The notes: a model not told the origin generated them from the sequence alone. Shown: positions 17,139-26,174, numbered from the stretch's first letter. The stretch: DNA of 53,038 nt from Marivita sp. (GCF_020055635.1 NZ_JAIPUT010000029.1:1-53038); one strand, 5' to 3'. Made by a program: numbers and translations.

Positions 17139-17329
17139 TCACGCACTCGGCTTGATGGTGCGGTCAGTGCCGCCAGCGCCGAAGGCCATCGCACCCTGAA
17201 AGCCCACGGCTTCTCGGATACAGTGCGCCATGAACCACGCGCTCTTGTGCAGAATATCAGACCGCGGCGAAACTGGTGTGCAGGGATATCCTTCTTGCCG
17301 GACATCGTCAGGCGACTGGCTTGCAGCCA
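17139..17329 (-). pseudogene. Frameshifted fragment resembling an IS1595-family (ISXO2-like) transposase
   Basis: On the minus strand one frame reads WLQASRLTMSGKKDIPAHQF, followed after a 1-nt frame change by DILHKSAWFMAHCIREAVG. Together these resemble the KWL...SKKGISAHQLHR..G..YKTAWFMAHRIREAM stretch of ISXO2-like DDE transposases, from memory of that family. Only this inner part remains; the catalytic residues and most of the ORF are absent. It borders the 3' end of the LacI gene, at the edge of the carbohydrate island. Confidence 0.55.
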
Positions 17330-17356
17330 TTCGTGCCTTTCGACGCTGCCGTGATA

Positions 17357-18361
17357 TCACAAAGCAGCCCGTCCGGTGGATGCGCGGTCTACCAGCGTGG
17401 CTTTGATCGAGTCCTTCAAATCCGGTGCCGGTTCAGCATCTTCGCCTTGCGCGGCGCGCATCATCGCGATCACGCGTTTGGCGGCAGTACGCCCCATTTC
17501 GTTGCGCGGTTGGTGGATCGTGGTGAGTGATGGAAGAAAGCGGTCGGCGAAGTCGATGTCGTCAAAGCCGATGACCGAAACGTCGCCCGGAACCTCGAAC
17601 CCCATGTGGGCGCATTCCGAAATGAAACCGAGCGCGCATTCGTCCGAGGCACAGAACACTCCGGTCGGGCGATGCTGCATGGTGGACCAGAACCGCGCCG
17701 CCTCTGCGCCGGCCTCAAGCGTGAAGTCACCCGGAAACACCGACTGGTCGATCCCGCGCTTTTTCGCACCGGCCAGGAAGCCTTCCTGGCGCGTGACGGC
17801 AAGAACGTTCTCCTGCGGTCCGCTCACGTGCAGAATCCTGCGATGCCCCAACCCGGCGAGGTGTTCGACCGCAAGGTCTGCGGCGGCGTGATTGTCGATG
17901 CCAAGCCGTGGCGCATCATAGGCAATGTTCCATTCGCTCAACTGGATCAATGGCAGGTTCCAGCCGTTCACGACATCTGGATCAAGGCCGCCGTCAAGAA
18001 GCACGATCCCGTCGGCGCGGCCGTCCTGTCCCAGCGACAGAAGTCGGTCGCGACCGATGCGGCTGTCGGAGATCTGCACGGTCAGTCCGACCTCGCTTGC
18101 CTCTTCCTGGATGGCTGCGAAGATCTGACTGAAAAAGGTATTCGACAGGTTCGGCGCCAATATGAGGATGGACCGCGCGCGTCGCTGGCGCAGGTCACGG
18201 GCGGCTCCGTTGATGCGGTAGCCGGTGGCCTTGACCGCCTTGATGACCTTTTCCCGCGTCTTCTGGCCGACGGTCTCGGGCGAGGACAGCGTTCGGCTGA
18301 CGGTTGCGGTGGACACGCCAGCAAGCATCGCAACGTCCTTGATCCTCACCCTGGGTACCAT
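17357..18361 (-). CDS. LacI-family transcriptional regulator of the sugar island
   Basis: 334 residues. Seen: an N-terminal helix-turn-helix and hinge (VRIKDVAMLAGVSTATVSRTL, about residues 5-25; GYRINGAARDLRQRRARSI), then a periplasmic-binding-protein-like sensor domain (GIVLLDGG, RPTGVFCASDECALGFI, VSVIGFDDIDFADRFLPSLTTIHQP). It is divergent from the catabolic/transport genes and probably represses them and itself through the two operators in the shared 118-nt intergenic region. The inducer is unknown but is presumably the sugar imported by the adjacent ABC system, or a metabolite of it. Confidence 0.92.
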   Translation of the reverse strand: MVPRVRIKDVAMLAGVSTATVSRTLSSPETVGQKTREKVIKAVKATGYRINGAARDLRQRRARSILILAPNLSNTFFSQIFAAIQEEASEVGLTVQISDSRIGRDRLLSLGQDGRADGIVLLDGGLDPDVVNGWNLPLIQLSEWNIAYDAPRLGIDNHAAADLAVEHLAGLGHRRILHVSGPQENVLAVTRQEGFLAGAKKRGIDQSVFPGDFTLEAGAEAARFWSTMQHRPTGVFCASDECALGFISECAHMGFEVPGDVSVIGFDDIDFADRFLPSLTTIHQPRNEMGRTAAKRVIAMMRAAQGEDAEPAPDLKDSIKATLVDRASTGRAAL

Positions 18362-18385
18362 CTGTCCTCCAAAATTTCATCGACT

Positions 18386-18443
18386 GGTAATCGATTGCAA
18401 AATTCATTGCAATCGCGTGGTGAATCGGATGTAATCGATTTCA
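18386..18443. promoter_or_regulatory. Paired LacI-type operators
   Basis: GGTAATCGATTGCA (18386-18399) and TGTAATCGATTTCA (18430-18443) share the palindromic core AATCGATT, close to the LacI/GalR-family consensus TGnAAnCGnTTnCA. Their centres are 44 bp apart, about four helical turns, which would allow cooperative binding or a short loop. They lie between the divergent regulator and the first catabolic gene. Confidence 0.65.
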
Positions 18444-18479
18444 ATGGTGCCGGGGAGGATGGTGCCGTTGGGAGGTTTC

Positions 18480-19535
18480 ATGAAGACGATCAAGGGTCCG
18501 GCCCTGTTTCTGGCGCAATTCGCGTCGGACGAAGCGCCATTTGACGACTGGAATGCGATCACACGCTGGGCGGCAGATTGCGGCTATGACGGCGTGCAGG
18601 TGCCAAGCTGGGACAAACGTCTTTTCGACATCGAAACCGCCGCCACCTCGCGCGATTACTGCGACACGTTCAAAGGCACCGCAGCCGAGAACGGCGTGTC
18701 CGTGACAGAGCTTTCGGCGCATCTGCAAAGCCAGCTGGTCGCGGTTCACCCGGCCTATGACATCGCCTTCGACGGCTTCGCGGATCCTGACGTGCGCGGC
18801 GATCCGAAGGCGCGTCAGGCATGGGCCGTCCAGCAGGTGAGGCTCGCGCTTGATGCGTCGCGCAACCTTGGACTTTCGGCGCTCGGCGCGTTTTCGGGCG
18901 CGTTGGCCTGGCCTTATATCTATCCCTGGCCGCAACGGCCCGAGGGATTGATTGACGCCGCCTTCGACGAACTTGCCGCCCGCTGGCGTCCGATCCTCGA
19001 TCATGCCGAGGAAAACGGCATCGACATCTGTTACGAGATCCATCCCGGCGAGGATCTGCATGACGGGATCAGCTTCGAGATGTTCCTCGACCGCGTCGAA
19101 CAGCATCCGCGCGCGCGCATCCTGTATGATCCGTCGCATTACGTCCTGCAATGTCTCGACTACATCGCGCATCTTGACGATTACGCCGATCGGATCGGGA
19201 TGTTTCACGTCAAGGATGCCGAGTTCAATCCAACCGGAAAACAAGGCGTCTATGGCGGCTACCAGTCCTGGAAAGACCGCGCGGGCCGGTTCCGGAGTCC
19301 GGGCGACGGGCAGGTCGATTTCGGTGCGATCTTCTCCAAGCTGACGACACTGGGATTCGACGGCTGGGCGGTCGTGGAATGGGAATGTGCGCTCAAGCAT
19401 CCCGAGGACGGAGCCCGTGAAGGCGCGAAATTCGTGCGAGATCAGATCATCCGTGTGACGGAACGCGCCTTCGACGATTTCGCGGATGGCGGGTCGGACG
19501 ATGCGGCGAACCGCAGAATGCTGGGGCTGGAGTGA
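18480..19535 (+). CDS. TIM-barrel sugar (phosphate) isomerase/epimerase-type protein
   Basis: 351 residues, AP-endonuclease-2-like TIM barrel. Seen: the likely metal ligands in YEIHPGEDL (Glu), LYDPSHYVLQ (Asp), MFHVKDAEF (His) and VVEWECAL (Glu), in the right order for this superfamily. GGAGG precedes the ATG at 18480. First gene of the operon, overlapping the next by 1 nt (TGATG). It probably isomerises, epimerises or dehydrates an intermediate with the neighbouring dehydrogenase. The exact substrate cannot be stated. Confidence 0.8.
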   Translation: MKTIKGPALFLAQFASDEAPFDDWNAITRWAADCGYDGVQVPSWDKRLFDIETAATSRDYCDTFKGTAAENGVSVTELSAHLQSQLVAVHPAYDIAFDGFADPDVRGDPKARQAWAVQQVRLALDASRNLGLSALGAFSGALAWPYIYPWPQRPEGLIDAAFDELAARWRPILDHAEENGIDICYEIHPGEDLHDGISFEMFLDRVEQHPRARILYDPSHYVLQCLDYIAHLDDYADRIGMFHVKDAEFNPTGKQGVYGGYQSWKDRAGRFRSPGDGQVDFGAIFSKLTTLGFDGWAVVEWECALKHPEDGAREGAKFVRDQIIRVTERAFDDFADGGSDDAANRRMLGLE

Positions 19536-20665
19536 TGGCGGAAACACCGATCAGACTGGGAATGGTCGGCGGCGGTGCCGACGCGTTCATCGGGGCCGTG
19601 CACCGGATCGCGGCGCGGCTCGATGGCAAGTATATCCTGCTTGCGGGCGCCCTGAGTTCGACGCCCGAGAGGGCGCGCGCCAGCGCAGAGGCGCTGGGAG
19701 TGCCCCGCAGCTATGACAGTTTTGCGCAAATGGCCGAGGCCGAGGCCGCGCGCGATGACGGGGTCGAGGCGGTCGCGATCGTGACCCCGAACCATGTGCA
19801 CGCCGACGCGGCCATCGCGTTTCTGGAACGCGGTATCCACGTGATCTGCGACAAGCCCCTCACATCGACGATGGAGGATGCCGAAAGGCTGGCTGACGCC
19901 GCCCGCAGGTCGGGCGCGCTGTTCATGCTGACACATAATTACACCGGCTATCCGATGATCCGGCAGGCCCGGAGGATGGTTTGTGACGGCCAACTGGGCG
20001 ACGTGCGGCTGGTCAACGTGGAATATGCGCAGGACTGGATGACCGGCGGGGCCGAGGGCAAGCAGGCGGAATGGCGTGTGGACCCGGCCCGGTCGGGCGC
20101 AGGGGGCGCAATCGGCGATATCGGCACACATGCCTACAACCTCGCGTGTTTCGTGTCGGGTCTGACGCTCGACCGGCTGGCCGCGGATCTCGATGCCTTC
20201 GGCGCGGGGCACACGCTTGACGAAAATGCCCATGTCCTGCTGCGCTGGCAGGGAGGGGCCAAGGGGATGCTCTGGTGCAGCCAGATCGCGCCGGGCAACG
20301 AGAACGCGCTGCGGCTGCGCATCTACGGCGACAAGGGCGGGCTTGACTGGTCGCAGGAAGATCCGAACCGGCTGTGGTTCACGCCCCTGGGCGAACCCAA
20401 ACGCCTGCTGACGCGCAACGGTGCCGGAGCGACCGAGGACAACATCCGCATGAGCCGCGTTCCGGGTGGGCACCCCGAAGGCTATCTCGAGGCGTTCGCG
20501 AACCTCTATACCGAAGCCGCGCGGGCCATCCATGCGCATCGGAGCGGTGACGCGATGCCCGAAGACCTGCTGTTTCCGACGCTGGAGGACGGCATGGACG
20601 GGATGCGGTTCATCGACGCCTGTGTCCGGTCGTCCCGGCAGGACAGCGCGTGGGTTTCGCCATGA
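19535..20665 (+). CDS. Gfo/Idh/MocA-family oxidoreductase
   Basis: 376 residues. NAD(P)-dependent sugar or inositol dehydrogenase family. Seen: an N-terminal Rossmann motif LGMVGGGADAFIGAVH, VAIVTPNHVH, the conserved CDKPLT (EKP-type motif), and an alpha/beta C-terminal domain with GGAIGDIGTHAYNL carrying the usual Asp-x-x-x-His catalytic pair. The ATG at 19535 overlaps the upstream stop; an in-frame GTG one codon earlier is also possible. It overlaps the next gene by 4 nt. Confidence 0.88.
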   Translation: MAETPIRLGMVGGGADAFIGAVHRIAARLDGKYILLAGALSSTPERARASAEALGVPRSYDSFAQMAEAEAARDDGVEAVAIVTPNHVHADAAIAFLERGIHVICDKPLTSTMEDAERLADAARRSGALFMLTHNYTGYPMIRQARRMVCDGQLGDVRLVNVEYAQDWMTGGAEGKQAEWRVDPARSGAGGAIGDIGTHAYNLACFVSGLTLDRLAADLDAFGAGHTLDENAHVLLRWQGGAKGMLWCSQIAPGNENALRLRIYGDKGGLDWSQEDPNRLWFTPLGEPKRLLTRNGAGATEDNIRMSRVPGGHPEGYLEAFANLYTEAARAIHAHRSGDAMPEDLLFPTLEDGMDGMRFIDACVRSSRQDSAWVSP

Positions 20666-21510
20666 AGCTCGGGATCAACCTTCTCTGCCTCGCCGGGCAT
20701 ATCGACGAGAGCCATCTGCCGATGATCGAGCGGATCGCCGAGATCGGATACGATCATGTCGAGGTGCCGGTGATGCGGGGCACGCCGGATCACTATGCCT
20801 GGCTGGGTGAACGGCTTGCCGGGTTCGGATTGGGGCGCGCGCAGACATCCATCGTGCCGGACCCTTCGGCGAACCCGCTTTCGGGCGACCCCGCGATCCG
20901 GCAAGCCGGTCTCGATCACCTCGACTGGATACAGGATTGCGCCGAGGCGCTGGGGTCGCAGACCGTCGGTGGGCCGTTCCATGCCCCGATCGGGCATTTT
21001 ACCGGCGAAGGGCCAACCGAAAACGAGATCGCGAACGGGGTTCAGGCACATCGCGCGATGGCCGAACGGGCGGCGCGCGGCGGATACATTCTTGCTCTTG
21101 AGCATCTCAACCGGTTCGAGACCTATTTCCTCAACACGATGGATCAGGCGCGCGCCTATGCGGAGCGCGTCGATCATCCGGCCTTCGGCATCATGTATGA
21201 CACGTTCCACGCCAATATCGAGGAACGCGACCAGGCCGACGCGATCCGGCATCTGGGTGACAGGATGCACGTGCTGCATGTCTCGGAAAATGACCGGGGC
21301 ATTCCGGGGCGGGGTCAGATCGACTTTGCCGCCGTGTTCCGCGCCGTGAAGGCCACCGGTTTCGACGGGCCGGTCGTGGTGGAGGCGTTCGGCGCCGGTC
21401 TGCCAGAGCTTGCCGCCGCCACAAGGGTCTGGCGACCGCTGTTCCCGGATTTCGAAACGCTTTTCACCCAGGCGCATGACTTCATCCGCAGCAGCTGGGA
21501 GGCCGCATGA
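20662..21510 (+). CDS. D-tagatose/D-psicose 3-epimerase-like TIM-barrel enzyme
   Basis: 282 residues. Seen: INLLCLAGH and YDHVEVPV near the N-terminus; LALEHLNRFETYFLNT, IMYDTFHANIEE, HVLHVSENDRGIPGRG and VVVEAFG. The expected metal ligands Glu147, Asp180, His206 and Glu241 have exactly the spacing of the ketose 3-epimerase (DTE) active site (152, 185, 211, 246 in the Pseudomonas cichorii enzyme, from memory). An active C3 epimerase on a free ketose is therefore likely. It overlaps the genes on both sides by 4 nt. Confidence 0.82.
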   Translation: MKLGINLLCLAGHIDESHLPMIERIAEIGYDHVEVPVMRGTPDHYAWLGERLAGFGLGRAQTSIVPDPSANPLSGDPAIRQAGLDHLDWIQDCAEALGSQTVGGPFHAPIGHFTGEGPTENEIANGVQAHRAMAERAARGGYILALEHLNRFETYFLNTMDQARAYAERVDHPAFGIMYDTFHANIEERDQADAIRHLGDRMHVLHVSENDRGIPGRGQIDFAAVFRAVKATGFDGPVVVEAFGAGLPELAAATRVWRPLFPDFETLFTQAHDFIRSSWEAA

Positions 21511-23018
21511 CCGCTCCCATGATCGCGATGAACGGCATCACCAAGTCGTTCCCCGGCGTCCGCGCCCTGTCCGATGTCAGCTTCGATGTGCGCGCAGGCG
21601 AGGTCCAGGCGCTGGTTGGCGAGAACGGCGCGGGCAAGTCGACGCTCATCAAGATCCTGTCGGGGGTCTATCACGCCGATGCAGGCGAGGTGCACATGAA
21701 CGGCGAGGCGGTACATTTCGCCCATCCCGTCGAGTCGCTGCGCGCGGGGATCGCCGTCATTTACCAGGAATTTTCCCTGCTGCCGGAACGCAGCGTGGCG
21801 CAGAACCTCTTTCTCGGGCGCGAACCGCGGACCCGGCTGGGCCTGATCGACACATCCCGGATGCGCGCCGAGGCACGAGAGGTGCTGTCGCTTTTCGCCG
21901 CCGCCGGGCATATCGATCCGGACAGTCTTGTCGGGTCGTTGAACGTGGCGACACAGCAGGTTGTCGAAATCGCCAAGGCGGTGTCGACGGGCGCACGTGT
22001 GGTCGTGATGGACGAACCGACCGCCGCGCTGAACGAAACCGAATGCGAAGAGCTGTTCGCGACCGTCGATACGCTGCGGAACCGTGGTGTGGCCATCATC
22101 TATATTACCCACCGGATGCGCGAGATCGCGCGCCTTGCCGACCGCGTGACCGTGCTCAAGGACGGCGAGGTCGCGGCCTCTTTCGACACTCTGCCAAGCC
22201 CCGATGCGATCGTCCGGGCGATGGTGGGGCGCGACATCGAGGACTTTTTTGCGCCGAAGGCCAAACCGGATGAAATCGGCGACCCCGTTCTCACGGTCCG
22301 GGGCGCGGGCAATGACGTGCTGCGCGACATCGATCTGGACATTCGTGCCGGTGAGATCGTCGCCTTGGCCGGAATCCAGGGCGCGGGCCGCGTGGCGCTG
22401 GCCATGGCGCTGTTCGGCGAAGCGCCGTTCGCGACGGGCGACGTCACGCTGGCGGGCGAGGCGGTCTCTTTCCGCTCGGCACGCGCGGCGATCGCGGGCG
22501 GGATCGGGCTGCTGCCCGGCGACCGCAAGAGCGAAGGGCTCGTCCTGATGCAATCCGTCCGAGACAACGGCATGCTGACCTCGCGTGCCTTTGCGCCGCT
22601 CTGGACCAGTGACCAGCGCAACGACAACGCGGATACGACGCGCATGGATGCGTTGCTCGACCAGATGGAAATCCGCGCCGCCTCCTACGAACAGGACATC
22701 CGCGCGCTGTCGGGCGGCAACCAGCAGAAGGCCATCGTCGCCCGATGGCTGTCGATGCGTCCGAAGCTCTTGATCTTCATCGAACCGACACGCGGCATCG
22801 ACGTGAATTCCAAAGCGGGCATCTATCATTTGATGCGCGATCTGGCGCGCGAGGGGGCAGGGATCCTGATGATCTCGTCCGACCTGCCCGAGGTCATCGG
22901 CGTGGCCGACCGCGTGCTGGTCATGCAGTCGGGCCGGATCGTTGCCGAGTTCCCGCATGATGCATCCGAGCAGGACATCATGCACGCCGCCACCGCCGAA
23001 ACCGAGGTGGCCGCATGA
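21507..23018 (+). CDS. Sugar ABC transporter ATP-binding protein (two NBDs, RbsA/XylG type)
   Basis: 503 residues with two nucleotide-binding domains on one chain. NBD1: Walker A GENGAGKST (38-46), IYQEFSLLPE Q-loop, a signature-like LNVATQQVVEIAKA, Walker B VVVMDEPTAAL, and a THR switch. NBD2: a degenerate Walker A (GIQGAGRVALA, no GKS/T), as usual for this family, ALSGGNQQKAIVARWL, then LLIFIEPTRGID. In the second Walker B the Asp before the Glu is Ile425 (codon ATC at 22779-22781). It drives import with the two permeases that follow; 4-nt overlap on each side. Confidence 0.92.
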   Translation: MTAPMIAMNGITKSFPGVRALSDVSFDVRAGEVQALVGENGAGKSTLIKILSGVYHADAGEVHMNGEAVHFAHPVESLRAGIAVIYQEFSLLPERSVAQNLFLGREPRTRLGLIDTSRMRAEAREVLSLFAAAGHIDPDSLVGSLNVATQQVVEIAKAVSTGARVVVMDEPTAALNETECEELFATVDTLRNRGVAIIYITHRMREIARLADRVTVLKDGEVAASFDTLPSPDAIVRAMVGRDIEDFFAPKAKPDEIGDPVLTVRGAGNDVLRDIDLDIRAGEIVALAGIQGAGRVALAMALFGEAPFATGDVTLAGEAVSFRSARAAIAGGIGLLPGDRKSEGLVLMQSVRDNGMLTSRAFAPLWTSDQRNDNADTTRMDALLDQMEIRAASYEQDIRALSGGNQQKAIVARWLSMRPKLLIFIEPTRGIDVNSKAGIYHLMRDLAREGAGILMISSDLPEVIGVADRVLVMQSGRIVAEFPHDASEQDIMHAATAETEVAA

Positions 23019-24001
23019 GCATCGCAAGCGACACCCGACCAACCAGGAAGGGCTTCCGGTTCGATCGCTGGGCGCCGCTCCTGCTTCTGGGCGGAGCCTT
23101 TTCGATCTACGTCGCCGTTGCCATCGCGACGGGACAGACACAGTATCTGACCTTCGACAACCTGATCGCCATTCTCGGGCGGTCGATCGCGCTTGGCATC
23201 ACGGCCATCGGCCAGACCTTCGTCATTCTTGTCGCGTCCATCGATCTGAGCGTCGCCAGCCTGATTTCCGCAACCGCCGTGCTTGCCTCGGTTGTCATGG
23301 ATGGCTCACCGGCGATGATCTTGCCGGCGGTTCTGGCTGCCATCGCATTGGGCGGCATCGTCGGACTGGCGAACGGGCTGGTCATCATCGGCCTCAAGGT
23401 CAATCCGTTGATCGCGACGCTGGGGATGAGCCTGATCATCCAGGGCTGCCTGTCCGCCTTCGTTTCGAACTTCGCGGGCGAGGTGCCGTCGGCGTTTCAA
23501 GTGTTCGCCTATGGCGAGGTCGGGCCATTTCCCTTCGCCCTCCTGTTCCTTGCCGCCCTGGCCGTGCTCGCGTGGGGCGTGTTGCGGTTCACCAAGTTCG
23601 GGTCCGACATGTATGCCGTCGGCGGGAACGAGGAAGCGGCGCGTTTTGCGGGCATCAAGACCGGGCGCATCGTGATCCTGTCGCACATCATCTGCTCGGT
23701 CTGTGCGTCCATCGCTGGGCTCTACCTCGCATCCCGGCTGCGCTCCGGCGCGCCCTGGATCGGATCGGACGGCGTCTACGATCTTGAGAGCATCGCTGTC
23801 GTGGTGATCGGCGGGACGATTCTGGCCGGCGGGCGCGGCGGCATCTGGGGGACGATGGCGGGCATGCTGATCTTCTCGCTCATCGACTCGGTCTTCAACA
23901 TCGCGGGCGTCGACAGCTACGCCAAGCAGGTGCTGCGCGGCGTCATCATCGTGGCCGCCGTCGCGTTCTACGCCATCAACTCGAAGCGGATCGTGGCATG
24001 A
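23015..24001 (+). CDS. Sugar ABC transporter permease 1 (RbsC-like)
   Basis: 328 residues, 8-10 transmembrane segments. Seen: VILVASIDLSVAS, the conserved motif of ribose/xylose/galactose-type permeases, NPLIATLGMSLIIQG, MYAVGGNEEAARFAGI (EAA-type cytoplasmic loop contacting the ATPase), and VVIGGTILAGGRGGIWGT. The gene overlaps the ATPase gene and the second permease by 4 nt each. A heterodimer with the second permease is expected. Confidence 0.92.
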   Translation: MSIASDTRPTRKGFRFDRWAPLLLLGGAFSIYVAVAIATGQTQYLTFDNLIAILGRSIALGITAIGQTFVILVASIDLSVASLISATAVLASVVMDGSPAMILPAVLAAIALGGIVGLANGLVIIGLKVNPLIATLGMSLIIQGCLSAFVSNFAGEVPSAFQVFAYGEVGPFPFALLFLAALAVLAWGVLRFTKFGSDMYAVGGNEEAARFAGIKTGRIVILSHIICSVCASIAGLYLASRLRSGAPWIGSDGVYDLESIAVVVIGGTILAGGRGGIWGTMAGMLIFSLIDSVFNIAGVDSYAKQVLRGVIIVAAVAFYAINSKRIVA

Positions 24002-24984
24002 CCGACACCGGCTCCCCCCGAAGCTCCGCGCTGCGGCGCAGGCTGTCGCAGATCAACCCGGTCTGGGTACTGCTCGTTCTCCTGATCGCGGCGATCATCT
24101 TCATGAATCCGCGCTTCGTCGAACCGACCGGCTACATGAACTTCCTCAAGCGCGCGGCACCGCTTGCCATTCTTGCCGCCGGACAGGTCTATGTCATCGT
24201 GTCCGGCGGCTTCGACCTCTCAGTGGGGTCGCTCATCACGCTGGTCGTCGTCGGATCGTCGATGCTGACCAACAACGATCCCGCTGCAACCTACTGGGTC
24301 ATTCCCCTGATGCTGACGATGGGCCTCGGCGTCGGCGCGATCAACGGGCTGATCGTCTGCTTCCTACGGGTGCCGTCGCTCATCGCCACGCTTGGCATGA
24401 TGATCACTCTGAACGGCCTGGCGTTCCTGTGGTCGGGTGGGGCACCGCGCGGGTATCTGCCGGACACGTTCCGCTTTTTCGGGCGCGAACTGATACGTGA
24501 CGTGCCGCTGGTGCGGTTCATCCCCGTGTCTGTCCTCGTGCTGATCGTCGTGGTTGGCGTGTTCGCATGGGCGATGCACCGCACCAATCTGGGCCGCCAC
24601 ATCCATGCGATTGGCGACAACCCGGTGGCGGCGCGGCTTGCCGGTGTCCCTGTCAACCGTGTCCGCATCACCGCATTCATGATTTCGGGCCTGTCGGGTG
24701 CAATCGCGGGCATCCTGCTTGGCGGTTTCGCCGGTGTGTCCACCGATGTCGGTGCCGGCTACGAACTTCAGGCGATCACTGCCGCCGTGCTTGGCGGAGC
24801 GCAGCTTCTGGGCGGCAAGGGCTCGGTGCCGGCCGCATTTGGCGGCGCGCTCGCTTTGACCGCCATCTTCACGCTTCTGAACTTTCTTGGCCTGCCGCAA
24901 CCCGTCCGGCAGGTGGTGCAAGGTCTTATCCTGATCGCGGCTGTCGCGCTGGCCATGCACCGAAGGAAACAGACGGGAACTTGA
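23998..24984 (+). CDS. Sugar ABC transporter permease 2 (RbsC-like)
   Basis: 328 residues with the same family motifs as permease 1: VIVSGGFDLSVGSLITL, VPSLIATLGMMITLNG, HAIGDNPVAARLAGVPVNR and AVLGGAQLLGGKGSVPAAFGG. The sequence differs clearly from permease 1, so this is a heteromeric pore rather than a recent duplication. It is followed after 37 nt by the substrate-binding protein gene. Confidence 0.92.
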   Translation: MTDTGSPRSSALRRRLSQINPVWVLLVLLIAAIIFMNPRFVEPTGYMNFLKRAAPLAILAAGQVYVIVSGGFDLSVGSLITLVVVGSSMLTNNDPAATYWVIPLMLTMGLGVGAINGLIVCFLRVPSLIATLGMMITLNGLAFLWSGGAPRGYLPDTFRFFGRELIRDVPLVRFIPVSVLVLIVVVGVFAWAMHRTNLGRHIHAIGDNPVAARLAGVPVNRVRITAFMISGLSGAIAGILLGGFAGVSTDVGAGYELQAITAAVLGGAQLLGGKGSVPAAFGGALALTAIFTLLNFLGLPQPVRQVVQGLILIAAVALAMHRRKQTGT

Positions 24985-25021
24985 ATGGGTGCCATGTGGC
25001 CCCATCGCTAGGGAGAGAGAA

Positions 25022-26140
25022 ATGAGACATATCATCGTTGCGACAAGCGCGCTGGCCATCAGCGCCTTGCCCCTTCACGCCCAGAACTTCAACGACCCCG
25101 AGGAGTTCGCCAAGCAGCAGGAACAGCTTCAGGCCGAGCCGATGGGCCCTGAAGGCCAGCCCTGGCTTCAGCATATCGGCGACTCGATGGTCGAGACCGC
25201 GGACCTCGGGGTCGAGGCTCCGGCCACCGTCTGCTTCTCGAACGCGGGAGTGAACAATCCCTGGCGGGTCGTCGGCTATACCAACATGACCGAAGAGGTG
25301 GCCAACCACGAGTCGATCGAGAACTTCATTCACGTCGATGCCGAAGGCTCGGACGACAAGCAGATCGCCGATATCGACGATCTTCTGGCAGGCGGCGATT
25401 GTGACGTGATGATCGTCTCACCGAACACCACGGCCGCGCTGACCCCGGCCGTGGAGCGCGCCTGCGAAGCCATGCCGGTCATCGTGTTCGACCGCGGCGT
25501 CAACACCGACTGTCCCGTCACCTTCGTCCACCCCGTGGGCGGCTACGGCTTTGGCATCCAGGGTGCCGAATTCATCGTCGACAATGTCGAGGAAGGCTCC
25601 AACGTGCTGATGTTGCGGATCCTGCCGGGCGTCGATGTGCTCGAAACTCGTTATTCGGCCGGTCGCCGCATCCTGGACGAAGCGGGCATGAACATCGTCG
25701 GGGCTGAATTCACCGACGGCGACAACGCCAAGACCAAGTCCATCGTCGAGGATTACCTCCAGCGCGGCGAGATCGACGCGGTCTGGATGGATGCCGGCGC
25801 CACGGCGGTTGCCGCGATCGAGGCATTCGAGGATTCCGGCTACGACATCCCGGTTTTCGTCGGTGAGGACCAACAGGACTTCCTGCGCAAATGGCAGGAA
25901 GAGGACATGACGGCCATCGCGCCGACCTATCCGACCTACCAGTGGCGGACCGCCGTGATCGCCGCCGCGCGCGTGATCGAAGGCGAAGCGGTTCCGGGGC
26001 CGGAATGGGTGCTGCCGCAGCCCGCGATCACCCAGGACAACCTGGACGAGTTCGTGAACCCGGCGATGCCGCCGCTGCACTATGCGATGTGCGGCTGTGA
26101 AGAGATGGAGAACTATCCCGAAGCCTGGGGCGGGAACTGA
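25022..26140 (+). CDS. Sugar ABC transporter substrate-binding protein, periplasmic
   Basis: 372 residues. Signal peptide MRHIIVATSALAISALPLHA with cleavage before QNF. The mature protein is a type I periplasmic binding fold (PBP1, ribose-like): FSNAGVNNPWRVVGYTNM, DIDDLLAGGDCDVMIVSPN, PVIVFDRGV, MDAGATAVAAIEAFEDSGYDIPVFVGEDQQDFL. Six cysteines are present, two as CGC near the C-terminus, which is uncommon in this fold and may give disulfides. GGGAGAGAGAA precedes the ATG. It lies last in the transport block rather than first. Sugar specificity is unknown. Confidence 0.9.
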   Translation: MRHIIVATSALAISALPLHAQNFNDPEEFAKQQEQLQAEPMGPEGQPWLQHIGDSMVETADLGVEAPATVCFSNAGVNNPWRVVGYTNMTEEVANHESIENFIHVDAEGSDDKQIADIDDLLAGGDCDVMIVSPNTTAALTPAVERACEAMPVIVFDRGVNTDCPVTFVHPVGGYGFGIQGAEFIVDNVEEGSNVLMLRILPGVDVLETRYSAGRRILDEAGMNIVGAEFTDGDNAKTKSIVEDYLQRGEIDAVWMDAGATAVAAIEAFEDSGYDIPVFVGEDQQDFLRKWQEEDMTAIAPTYPTYQWRTAVIAAARVIEGEAVPGPEWVLPQPAITQDNLDEFVNPAMPPLHYAMCGCEEMENYPEAWGGN

Positions 26141-26150
26141 TCCGAGGGCA

Positions 26151-26174
26151 GGGGCGGCGCAAGCCGCCCCTTTT
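26151..26174 (+). terminator. Intrinsic terminator or attenuator after the binding-protein gene
   Basis: GGGGCGGC (26151-26158), loop GCAA (26159-26162), GCCGCCCC (26163-26170), then TTTT. It separates the ABC operon from the cupin gene and may set a lower level of the latter. Confidence 0.75.
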
